From contig CACYHA010000018.1 in assembly GCA_902774035.1 (NCBI GenBank), forward strand, positions 1-56,874: a stretch of DNA of 56,874 nucleotides, read 5' to 3'. The position numbers and the translations under genes were made by a program. Below are positions 48,579-56,874 of this stretch, piece after piece. The notes below the pieces were generated by a model. The model saw nothing but the letters and a program-made list of their open reading frames with translations, had not been told where the DNA came from and did not search any database. How positions within the stretch are numbered: position 1 is the stretch's first letter; every line of letters starts with the position of its first letter. The DNA comes from Oscillospiraceae bacterium. Lineage in GTDB: Bacteria; Bacillota; Clostridia; Oscillospirales; Acutalibacteraceae.

Positions 48579-48607
48579 GAAAAACGGCGGTGGAAGACCC
48601 ACCGCCG
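48579..48607 (-). terminator. Terminator after hpf
   Basis: A perfect 9-bp stem (CGGCGGTGG/CCACCGCCG, loop GTCTT) is followed on the minus strand by TTTTTC. It starts 29 bases after the hpf stop and only 20 bases before the next start codon. Confidence 0.85.
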
Positions 48608-48610
48608 GAC

Positions 48611-48639
48611 ATTGTATCATATATTTTTAAAAAAATCAA
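48611..48639 (-). promoter_or_regulatory. Possible promoter for the RNA methyltransferase gene
   Basis: TTGATT (48634-48639, over the hpf stop codon), a 17-base spacer and TACAAT (48611-48616) preceded by TGA. The predicted start point falls inside the stem of the hairpin at 48579-48607. Confidence 0.45.
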
Positions 48640-49163
48640 TCGTCTGCGGGCACAAGCAGGCCGTAGCCGTCATCATTTCTTGCATAAACCACACAGATTT
48701 TATCGTCTGCGCTGTTACGGAACATATAGAAGCGGTGATCCAGAAGATTCATCTGCAAAATGGCTTCCTCCACGCTCTGCGGTTTCAGCACGATGGTCTT
48801 GGAACGCGCAATGCTGTAATCGTCGTCGCCGGGAATCTCATCCGAAGCGTCAAAGCTGTCGAACGCACCGGAGCGCAGTTTCTTTTCCACGCGGGTCTTG
48901 TTCTTGCGGATCTGACGAATCAGGGAATCCACACATTTATCAAGCGCATCGTTCATGTTCACGGCACGTTCCTGCGTGCGGAAGATCATTCCATCATGGA
49001 AGATCGTAACTTCAACGGTCTGTTCGCTTTTTTCAACCGTTGCCGTCACTTTTGCTTCCACCTCGTCAGGGAAGAACTTTTCAATTTTCTTCAGCCGCTT
49101 TTCGGCGCGCTCTTTGAAGGAATCTCTGGGTGTACATTTTCTGCCGATCACTGTAATTTTCAT
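48636..49163 (-). CDS. hpf: Long-form ribosome hibernation promoting factor HPF
   Basis: HPF binds the small ribosomal subunit and, in its long form, dimerises 70S ribosomes into inactive 100S particles. The ATG at 49163 is 9 bases after AAAGGAG; an earlier ATG touches it. The 175-residue protein has the N-terminal RaiA/YfiA domain (about 1-100) and the C-terminal dimerisation domain (KTIVLKPQSVEEAILQM, HRFYMFRNS). It has its own promoter and terminator and is therefore a single-gene unit. Confidence 0.95.
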   Translation of the reverse strand: MKITVIGRKCTPRDSFKERAEKRLKKIEKFFPDEVEAKVTATVEKSEQTVEVTIFHDGMIFRTQERAVNMNDALDKCVDSLIRQIRKNKTRVEKKLRSGAFDSFDASDEIPGDDDYSIARSKTIVLKPQSVEEAILQMNLLDHRFYMFRNSADDKICVVYARNDDGYGLLVPADD

Positions 49164-49188
49164 AACAGTCATCTCCTTTCTATTTGAG

Positions 49189-49197
49189 ATTATAGCA
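49189..49197 (-). promoter_or_regulatory. Extended -10 promoter element of hpf
   Basis: TGCTATAAT on the minus strand, 26 bases upstream of the start codon: a perfect TATAAT with the TGn extension. The -35 region at the expected spacing is poor (TTTATT), fitting an extended -10 promoter. Confidence 0.55.
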
Positions 49198-49303
49198 CAT
49201 TTAACCTGAAAAATAAATAAAAATCCCGGAATTACCTGTAAAAAATAGCCAACATTTTTTATTGGTTTTGCTGCTTGCATTCCTGTAAAGAAATATGATA
49301 AAA

Positions 49304-49309
49304 TATAAT
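49304..49309 (+). promoter_or_regulatory. Possible -10 element of ligA
   Basis: A perfect TATAAT 27 bases upstream of the ligA ATG, inside an A/T-rich stretch. No convincing -35 box was found at 16-18 bases. The rest of the ~170-base hpf-ligA gap is AT-rich with no further feature seen. Confidence 0.4.
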
Positions 49310-49332
49310 GTAATGCCGATCATGGAGGATGA

Positions 49333-51318
<1,986 letters not shown>

Positions 51319-51328
51319 CAGTATATCA

Positions 51329-51366
51329 GCGACCGACAGTCAAATTACAGACTGTCGGTCGCTTTT
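51329..51366 (+). terminator. Terminator between convergent ligA and the histidine kinase gene
   Basis: A perfect 13-bp stem (51329-51341 with 51350-51362, 8-base loop) followed by TTTTGTGTTT on the plus strand, 10 bases after ligA. It also lies just past the kinase stop on the other strand, without a U-tract there. Confidence 0.85.
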
Positions 51367-51370
51367 GTGT

Positions 51371-52858
51371 TTATTCTTTGATGTGTTGATCGAACCAGAA
51401 TTCCACGCCGTTATCATGGTTGATCACGCCGCACTTCAGGCCCTGCTGTTCCTGGGCGGAATGCACGATCGAAAGCCCGAGGCCGAACCTGCCCTCCTTG
51501 CGGGATCGCGCTTTATCTGCCCGGTAGAACGATGTCCAGATGTGTTCGAGATCTTCCTGCGCGATCGGGGTTCCGGTGTTGAACACACTGACGCGGTAAC
51601 AGCCCTCCACCATTTTGGCGCTGACAATGATCTTTTTTTCAAAAGCGCAATGGCTGATGGCATTGGAGATATAGTGGCTGAACACGCGATCAAACAGTGT
51701 GGGGTCGGAGTAGCAGACGAAGGAGGGATCGATATCCGCACTGGCCGTGATGCCGTTTTTGATGAAGATCGTCTTCATCTGTTCGAGCGTTGTGTCGACC
51801 TTCTCCTTGAGCGACATGGATTCATAGCGCGGCTGCCATGCGCCAGCCGTCATTCTTGACGTTTCCAAAAGCTCCAGAACAAGTGCGTTCATCTTCTGCG
51901 CTTCCTCCAAAATCACGTCATAACAGGCTTCCTCTTTGTTTTTATAGATCCCGTATTTCAGGCCTTCCGCGTAACCCTGGATCACCGCGAGCGGCGTTTT
52001 CAGTTCATGGGAAGCGCTGGCGATGAATTCCTTGCGCGATTCCATGATCTCTTTTTCTTTTTCGATATCGTCTTCCAACTGCGCGTTTCTTCGTTTCAGT
52101 GTGCGCAGCGCAAGATCCAGCGAGGCTGAAAGCGAATTGATATGCTCAGACAGCTCATTCAGCTCCGTGATACGGTAAGACGGACAAACCTGATTGAAGT
52201 CCATCTGCGCGATGCCCTTAGTGACCTGACTGATCTGGTCAATGGGGCGGGAAACCGTAAAGAAGTGGATGATAAAAACGATCAGAACGATGGCAAGCAG
52301 TGAGATCTCTGCAAGGAAAAATACCCAGAACGCGGAACGTGCGCTGGCGTTGATCGTGTCGATCGAAGCGTAGATCACGATGCTCGTATCCGTTTCCAGC
52401 GTAGTGCCGTAAACGATGTAGCTTGCTGTGGTATAGTATTCGCGCCGCGTTTCAAAAAAGCTCCATTCATCCGTTTCTTCGTGGGTGAGGATCTTCATAA
52501 TCCGCGGTTTCATCTCGGTTTCCCGCTGATTTCTGCCCACGGGATCGAAAACCGCGTCATTGGTCTCCGAGGTGTAGATCAGCGTGCTGCGCGGATGATA
52601 GATCTCGATATAAACGCTGTTTTTTGATTCGATGTCGGACAGTGCTTTTTTTGCATTGTCGTCCATTTGTGTGTATCCGGCGATTTCTTCGGACAAAGCG
52701 ACAAGATTTTTCTTTTCAAGGAACAGATAAGCGTCATCCAAAAAATACAGCTCCACCAAGGTCAGAATGACAACGATCAGGATCATGCTCAAGATCGAAG
52801 TCAAAGTTCGAAACCGGACGCTGCTTTGAAAATGACGAAAATCCTTTCGTTTCATCAT
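51371..52858 (-). CDS. Sensor histidine kinase
   Basis: The 495-residue kinase has a membrane helix at about 19-40, an extracytoplasmic sensor region, a second helix at about 177-201, a HAMP domain, a coiled coil, HisKA with the phospho-His in SASHELKTPL (His284) and a HATPase domain. The G1 box reads FNTGTP, with Asn in place of the usual Asp, as in some VanS-like kinases; the G2 box GRFGLGLSIV is intact. The start overlaps the regulator stop by 4 bases. The signal is unknown. Confidence 0.93.
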   Translation of the reverse strand: MMKRKDFRHFQSSVRFRTLTSILSMILIVVILTLVELYFLDDAYLFLEKKNLVALSEEIAGYTQMDDNAKKALSDIESKNSVYIEIYHPRSTLIYTSETNDAVFDPVGRNQRETEMKPRIMKILTHEETDEWSFFETRREYYTTASYIVYGTTLETDTSIVIYASIDTINASARSAFWVFFLAEISLLAIVLIVFIIHFFTVSRPIDQISQVTKGIAQMDFNQVCPSYRITELNELSEHINSLSASLDLALRTLKRRNAQLEDDIEKEKEIMESRKEFIASASHELKTPLAVIQGYAEGLKYGIYKNKEEACYDVILEEAQKMNALVLELLETSRMTAGAWQPRYESMSLKEKVDTTLEQMKTIFIKNGITASADIDPSFVCYSDPTLFDRVFSHYISNAISHCAFEKKIIVSAKMVEGCYRVSVFNTGTPIAQEDLEHIWTSFYRADKARSRKEGRFGLGLSIVHSAQEQQGLKCGVINHDNGVEFWFDQHIKE

Positions 52859-53532
52859 TCGCCTTCCTCTAATTTATATCCGATGCCGTAAACGGTTTTC
52901 AGATGGTGGTTGCCCCAGGAGCCGAGCTTGGTGCGCAGTCTGGCAATATGGGAGTCCACCGTGCGAACGTCACCGGCATAATCATAACCCCAAACGGAGT
53001 CCAGAAGCTGTTCGCGCGTGAAAACGCGCCCCGGCGTCTCCATCAGCTTTTTCAGAATGTTGTACTCCTTCAGCGTCAGCTCGATCTCAACGCCGTTGAG
53101 CTTGACCTCATGGGCGTCGTGATCCAGCGTCAGCGTGTGTTCCACCGCGCTGGAAACGGTGACGGTCTTCATACGGCGAAGCAGCGCCTGCACGTGCTTC
53201 ACAAGAAGAACCGGGCTGAAAGGCTTCGTGATATAGTCGTCCGCGCCGGATTCATAACCGAGCAGCTCGTCGAATTCTTCGCTGCGTGCGGTCAGAAGGA
53301 TCACAGGCACATCCGAGAGCTTGCGCACCTCGCGGCACACCTCCCAGCCGTTGAGCCCGGGCATCATGATATCGAGGATCAGCATCTCGATTTCGCCTTC
53401 GTATTCCTTGAACAATTCAAAGGCGCGGTCGCCGTCTTCGGCTTCGAGCGTTTCATAGCCGCTGTTGTTCAAAAAATCGCAAACCAGCCTGCGGATATTC
53501 AGTTCATCGTCAGCAACAAGGATCTTTGCCAT
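52855..53532 (-). CDS. OmpR/PhoB-family response regulator
   Basis: The 225-residue protein has a receiver domain (ADDELNIRR, phospho-Asp54 in LILDIMMPG, LTAR, TKPF) and a C-terminal winged helix (TLKEYNILKKL, VFTREQLLDSVWGYDY, VDSHIARLR, YGIGYKL). It is translated ahead of, and coupled to, the kinase. A strong promoter lies just upstream. Targets cannot be told from the window. Confidence 0.95.
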   Translation of the reverse strand: MAKILVADDELNIRRLVCDFLNNSGYETLEAEDGDRAFELFKEYEGEIEMLILDIMMPGLNGWEVCREVRKLSDVPVILLTARSEEFDELLGYESGADDYITKPFSPVLLVKHVQALLRRMKTVTVSSAVEHTLTLDHDAHEVKLNGVEIELTLKEYNILKKLMETPGRVFTREQLLDSVWGYDYAGDVRTVDSHIARLRTKLGSWGNHHLKTVYGIGYKLEEGE

Positions 53533-53561
53533 AAAACATACACCACCAAATATTTTTTTCT

Positions 53562-53590
53562 ATTATACATAACTTTTTAAAAGAAGTCAA
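53562..53590 (-). promoter_or_regulatory. Promoter of the two-component system
   Basis: TTGACT (53585-53590), a 17-base spacer and a perfect TATAAT (53562-53567), 29 bases upstream of the regulator start. Confidence 0.85.
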
Positions 53591-53593
53591 TAT

Positions 53594-53622
53594 GTGACAA
53601 TGTACGCGATGATTCATAGACT
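53594..53622 (+). promoter_or_regulatory. Possible promoter of the DUF3343/desulfurase pair
   Basis: GTGACA (53594-53599), a 17-base spacer and TAGACT (53617-53622), 29 bases before the ATG. It diverges from the two-component promoter, and the two -35 boxes lie 3 bases apart. Confidence 0.35.
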
Positions 53623-53651
53623 GAATTGAATTCTATCCTGAGGTGAATCCC

Positions 53652-53882
53652 ATGAATCCGTCTTATATCAAATTCGCAGCGCAGACGCCCGGAGAACAGG
53701 CCCTTCGTCTGCTGCGCTCGAAAGGCATCGCCGCAACGCTGCAAAAAAATCCGCATCCGAATCAAAAGGAAGGCTGTTCTTATGCGCTGTTTGTGCGCGG
53801 AAACACCCAAAACGCACTCGCTTTGATTGAAAGAGCCGGGATCCGGCATCGGGGGATCGAAACGCTGCGTGAGGAACGATGA
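53652..53882 (+). CDS. DUF3343 small protein, putative Se/S carrier
   Basis: The ATG at 53652 lies 6 bases after GAGGTG; a GTG inside that site at 53643 is not the start. The 76-residue protein has the small ferredoxin-like pattern of DUF3343 (SYIKFAAQTPGEQALRLL, then GCSYALFV with a single conserved Cys). Such proteins are encoded next to cysteine-desulfurase-like enzymes and are thought to take up sulfur or selenium from them. The stop overlaps the next start by 4 bases, which supports this pairing. Confidence 0.8.
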   Translation: MNPSYIKFAAQTPGEQALRLLRSKGIAATLQKNPHPNQKEGCSYALFVRGNTQNALALIERAGIRHRGIETLREER

Positions 53883-55030
53883 TCTATCTTGACAACGCCG
53901 CAACGACCTTTCCGAAACCCGCCTGCGTCATTTGCGCGGTGTCTGATTTTATGAAAAGCGCCGCGGCAAATCCCGGACGCGGCTCCCATGCGTTATCCAT
54001 CCGTGCATCCTACGCGCTGTTTGAATCAAGAGCGCTTCTGGCTGAGTTCTTTCACACCGACGTTTCCCGTGTCGCTTTTACGATGAACTGCACACAGGCG
54101 ATCAACTTCGCCCTCAAAGGCTGCCTGCAAAAGGGCGACCATGTGATCATTTCGTCGCTCGAGCACAATGCCGTCTACCGTCCGCTTTTTCGAATGCAGC
54201 AGGACGGGTTCGTCACATTCGATGTTGCAGAAGTCGACCCGAACGACGACGGCAGAACAGTCCGAAACTTTGAAAAGCTGATCAGAGAGACGACAAAAAT
54301 GATCTTTTGCACACACGTTTCCAATGTGTTCGGAACCGAGTTGCCGATCGCTTCGCTGGCAAGGCTTGCGCACAAACACGGGCTTGTGTTTGGCGTTGAC
54401 GCCGCGCAAAGCGCCGGCTGTTACCGTTTGAACATGGAAGACATGGGGATCGATCTGGTCTGCGTTCCGGGACACAAGGGGCTGTTCGGGCCGATGGGGA
54501 CCGGAGTGCTGCTGTTCGGCGATCAAGTCTCCCCCGCTCCGATCCTTGAGGGCGGCACTGGGTCTTTGTCGCTGCAGGCGGAACAACCCGAAGAATACCC
54601 GGACCGGCTGGAAAGCGGAACGCTCAACCTGCCGGGCATCGTCGGTCTCGCGGCGGGACTTCGGTTCCTGCGTTCCATCGGCGGGGTCGACGCCGTTCAC
54701 GAGCGGGAAGCGGAGCTGATTCGGGTTTTGAAAAGCGACCTGCACGCGATCCGCGGGGTCAAGGTTTATGATCGGGTACAAAAGGACAATGCGACCCTTT
54801 TGTCATTCAACATCGGCCGGCTGCAAAGCGAAGAAGCTGCGCGTCAATTGAGCGGATTCGGCTTTGCCGTGCGCGCCGGCTATCATTGCGCTGCGCTGGC
54901 GCACCGAAGCATGAACACGACAGATCCGGGAACGATCCGCGTCAGCCCGGGCGTTTTCAGCACAAAACAACAAATGAAAAATTTCATTTTTTACGTAAAT
55001 CAAATTGCATTAGGAAAAAAAGTATGTTAG
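53879..55030 (+). CDS. Cysteine desulfurase / selenocysteine lyase-like aminotransferase class V
   Basis: The 383-residue PLP enzyme begins YLDNAATTFPKP and has SSLEHNA, HVSNVFGT, GVDAAQSAG, the PLP lysine in PGHKGLFGP and the catalytic cysteine in RAGYHCAALAH. The RAGxHCA form matches SufS-type (group II) desulfurases. It is coupled to the DUF3343 gene by a 4-base overlap. It probably moves sulfur, or selenium, from cysteine or selenocysteine to the small partner; no other Se or Fe-S genes are nearby. Confidence 0.85.
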   Translation: MIYLDNAATTFPKPACVICAVSDFMKSAAANPGRGSHALSIRASYALFESRALLAEFFHTDVSRVAFTMNCTQAINFALKGCLQKGDHVIISSLEHNAVYRPLFRMQQDGFVTFDVAEVDPNDDGRTVRNFEKLIRETTKMIFCTHVSNVFGTELPIASLARLAHKHGLVFGVDAAQSAGCYRLNMEDMGIDLVCVPGHKGLFGPMGTGVLLFGDQVSPAPILEGGTGSLSLQAEQPEEYPDRLESGTLNLPGIVGLAAGLRFLRSIGGVDAVHEREAELIRVLKSDLHAIRGVKVYDRVQKDNATLLSFNIGRLQSEEAARQLSGFGFAVRAGYHCAALAHRSMNTTDPGTIRVSPGVFSTKQQMKNFIFYVNQIALGKKVC

Positions 55031-55033
55031 AAT
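55005..55033 (+). promoter_or_regulatory. Promoter of cdaA-cdaR
   Basis: TTGCAT (55005-55010), a 17-base spacer and TAGAAT (55028-55033). The -10 box includes the TAG stop codon of the upstream gene at 55028-55030. Confidence 0.6.
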
Positions 55034-55074
55034 AATAACAGATTCCTTGTAAAACATAACGGGTTGGTGAAATC

Positions 55075-55938
55075 ATGGCTGCGTTTTTCTCAAGTCTCGG
55101 CAACAACGCAATGAAACTCATTACATCCCTGCGATGGTATGACTTTTTAGACATTGCCGTTGTTGCGCTTCTGATCTATTACTGCATCAAGCTGTTCCGC
55201 CGCACGCGGGCGGTCCATCTGCTGCGCGGCGTGTTTTTGATCATTATCATCTATCTTGCCGTCAATGTGCTGAATATGTCGACCATGAGCTATTTGCTCA
55301 ACCGATTGTTCAGCAACATCGTGATCGTGATGATTCTGCTGTTTCAGCCGGAGTTCCGCCACGCGATCGAGAGCTTCGGGCGCGGACGCGACTTAAAAAA
55401 GATCGCGCTGTTCATGCGCGATTCCACGCTGCAGCGCGAGTTTTATCAGAACGCGATCTCCTCGATCGTGATGGCCTGTATGAACATGAGCGAAAACCGC
55501 GTGGGCGCCCTGATCGTTCTGGAGGACAAGACTCCGCTGGGCGAGATCATCGGCACGGGAAGCGAGCTCGACGCGAAGATTTCCGTCCCGCTGCTGGAAA
55601 ACATCTTTTATCCCAAGTCTCCCCTGCACGACGGCGCCATGATCATCCGCGACGCACGCATATGCGCGGCCGGCTGCATCCTTCCCCTGACAGACAACGA
55701 GATCTCGCGTGAACTCGGCACACGGCACCGCGCAGCCATCGGAATGAGCGAAGCTTCGGATGCGATGGTGATCGTTGTTTCGGAAGAAACCGGCGCGGTT
55801 TCCATCGCCAAGGAAGGAAAGCTGCTTCGCAATCTGACTTCCGGTCAGCTTTTGGAACATCTGAATGCATTCATGCTTCCGAAGGAGGAAGAAAAAAAGC
55901 CGAAGGAGAAACGGAGGAAGCGCCATGAACAAGAATAA
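55075..55938 (+). CDS. cdaA: Diadenylate cyclase CdaA
   Basis: CdaA makes the second messenger c-di-AMP from two ATP. The 287-residue protein has three N-terminal membrane helices (about 24-40, 48-66, 76-92) and a cytoplasmic DAC domain with the DGA motif at 186-188 and RHR at 218-220. The tail after about 265 is Lys/Glu-rich. It is followed by cdaR with a 14-base overlap, the standard arrangement (cdaA-cdaR-glmM). Confidence 0.96.
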   Translation: MAAFFSSLGNNAMKLITSLRWYDFLDIAVVALLIYYCIKLFRRTRAVHLLRGVFLIIIIYLAVNVLNMSTMSYLLNRLFSNIVIVMILLFQPEFRHAIESFGRGRDLKKIALFMRDSTLQREFYQNAISSIVMACMNMSENRVGALIVLEDKTPLGEIIGTGSELDAKISVPLLENIFYPKSPLHDGAMIIRDARICAAGCILPLTDNEISRELGTRHRAAIGMSEASDAMVIVVSEETGAVSIAKEGKLLRNLTSGQLLEHLNAFMLPKEEEKKPKEKRRKRHEQE

Positions 55939-56874
55939 GCAAAACCTGATCGAACGCCTGTTCTTCAACAACAAGTTCCTCATGGTGTTTTCTGTTTTGA
56001 CGGCGATCGTCCTTTGGGCAGTGGTCAAAATCAATTACAGCGAAACGACCACCCGCGTTTTCAACGAGCTTTCCGTCACAGTCGATGATTCCGCCGCCAA
56101 CGTCAATGATTTCACCGCGTATTATAAAGATGGGAGCCTCAAAACAAACATCACGGTCTCCGGACGCGCATACAATATCAACACCTACTCGCTGAAGGAC
56201 ACGGATATCAGTGTCAAAGCTACGTCCGGCTATATCACAAAGGCCGGCAAACAAAGGCTGAACATCACCGCCGAGGTTGACAAGACCGGCGTCAAGATCG
56301 TTAAGGTTGAACCGAAAACGCTGGATGTGTTTTTTGACAAACCCGCAGAAAGCACCTTCAACGTCACAGCGGAGCTGACAAACAAGGATTCCGGCATCGT
56401 TGCAGACGGATACAAAGTCGAGCAGATCATGCCGAATTATCAGACGATCACAGTTTCCGGACCGGCGACGATCTTGAACAAAATCAAATCCGTCAAGTTC
56501 AGAGCAAGCATTGATGAAAGCGACCTTCCGCTGACGGCGCAAAAGGATCTGAGCGCCAAGCTCGTATTTGACGGGATCACAAAAGAAGAACGTGAGCTAC
56601 TTGATTACGATCAAAGCAAAGAGCCCGGCGTAACGGTGCTGGTGTACCGCGAAGTCACCGTTCCGACGGAAGTGAAATTCGTCAATCAGCCCAAGGCGTT
56701 TGCCGACCAGCCGCCGAAATACCGCATTTCCCCGGCAAATGTCAAGCTCAAGTTGACCGACGCCCTTCTGGTCAACGACCTCTTCCCGCTTCTGCCGAGT
56801 TTCCTTGAAAGCGTGAGGGGCAATTATTACGCAGCGGTGGAGAATATGGACTTCGGCAATCCTGCGCTGGTCGC
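55925..56874 (+). CDS. cdaR: CdaR/YbbR-domain protein, 3' end outside the window
   Basis: The ATG at 55925 overlaps the cdaA end by 14 bases and the frame stays open to the window edge (about 316 codons). It begins with a basic stretch and one membrane helix (FLMVFSVLTAIVLWAVVKI), followed by extracytoplasmic beta-rich YbbR repeats with the pattern VKVEPKTLDVFFDK and ITVSGPATILNKI. CdaR proteins bind CdaA at the membrane and adjust its activity. glmM would be expected next, beyond the window. Confidence 0.9.
   Translation, partial: MNKNKQNLIERLFFNNKFLMVFSVLTAIVLWAVVKINYSETTTRVFNELSVTVDDSAANVNDFTAYYKDGSLKTNITVSGRAYNINTYSLKDTDISVKATSGYITKAGKQRLNITAEVDKTGVKIVKVEPKTLDVFFDKPAESTFNVTAELTNKDSGIVADGYKVEQIMPNYQTITVSGPATILNKIKSVKFRASIDESDLPLTAQKDLSAKLVFDGITKEERELLDYDQSKEPGVTVLVYREVTVPTEVKFVNQPKAFADQPPKYRISPANVKLKLTDALLVNDLFPLLPSFLESVRGNYYAAVENMDFGNPALV

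Noticed and set aside
51371-51700. Histidine kinase G1 box with Asn in place of Asp (FNTGTP)
   Set aside because: The same variant occurs in VanS-like kinases that are active, and the other boxes are intact, so it is not evidence for a dead kinase.

Overview
The window is almost entirely chromosomal housekeeping DNA of a moderately GC-rich Gram-positive anaerobe. Gene content and order (hprK, whiA, rapZ, sepF/divIVA, cdaA/cdaR, PyrK-type dihydroorotate dehydrogenase, long-form HPF) fit Clostridia, probably an Oscillospirales/Ruminococcaceae-like lineage. This is inferred from gene families only. The first ~1.38 kb is different: two glycosyltransferases of Bacteroidales type. The second is cut off exactly where a clostridial divIVA is also cut off, so this edge looks like a chimeric (misassembled) junction. 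No rRNA, tRNA, CRISPR array, IS element or prophage was seen.

Layout. (1) 2-1382: partial glycosyltransferases. (2) 16591 down to 1354, minus strand: one long run hprK, ROK glucokinase, murB, rapZ, whiA, miaB, ylbF, mutS, mutL, miaA, HlyD-like adaptor, yggS, sepF, divIVA, driven by a clear promoter before hprK. A deletion scar damages both murB and rapZ. (3) 16756-18291, plus strand: comM/yifB, diverging from hprK. (4) 31875 down to 18362, minus strand: an 11-gene purine/one-carbon operon, purE-C-F-M, a formate-channel homologue, purN, an archaeal-type purO, a standalone AICAR formyltransferase, purD, fused purL and fhs. It sits behind a ZTP riboswitch with a terminator. (5) 40886 down to 32129, minus strand: an 8-gene pyrimidine operon, pyrC-carB-pyrK-pyrD-pyrF-pyrE-pyrB-pyrI, behind a strong promoter and a probable PyrR attenuator; carA is absent. 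(6) 49163 down to 41138, minus strand: hpf, an RNA methyltransferase, an MFS transporter, panE, a two-gene ABC exporter, rfbA and thrH. (7) 49336-51318: ligA. (8) 53532 down to 51371: a two-component system. (9) 53652 to the end: a DUF3343/desulfurase-like pair, then cdaA-cdaR, the last running off the window.

How the genes fit together. The purine operon is the most interesting block. The ZTP riboswitch senses Z-nucleotide, which builds up when 10-formyl-THF is short. The operon it controls encodes the two formyl-THF-dependent steps (PurN and AICAR formyltransferase), the enzyme that makes 10-formyl-THF from formate (Fhs) and a likely formate channel. Its PurF has lost the whole glutaminase active site but keeps the PRPP site and probable Fe-S cysteines, suggesting an ammonia-dependent first step. 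No wholly new system was identified. The strongest leads are this PurF variant, the formate-linked operon design, and two suspicious junctions (about 1380 and about 13800) that should be checked against reads before any biology is built on them.
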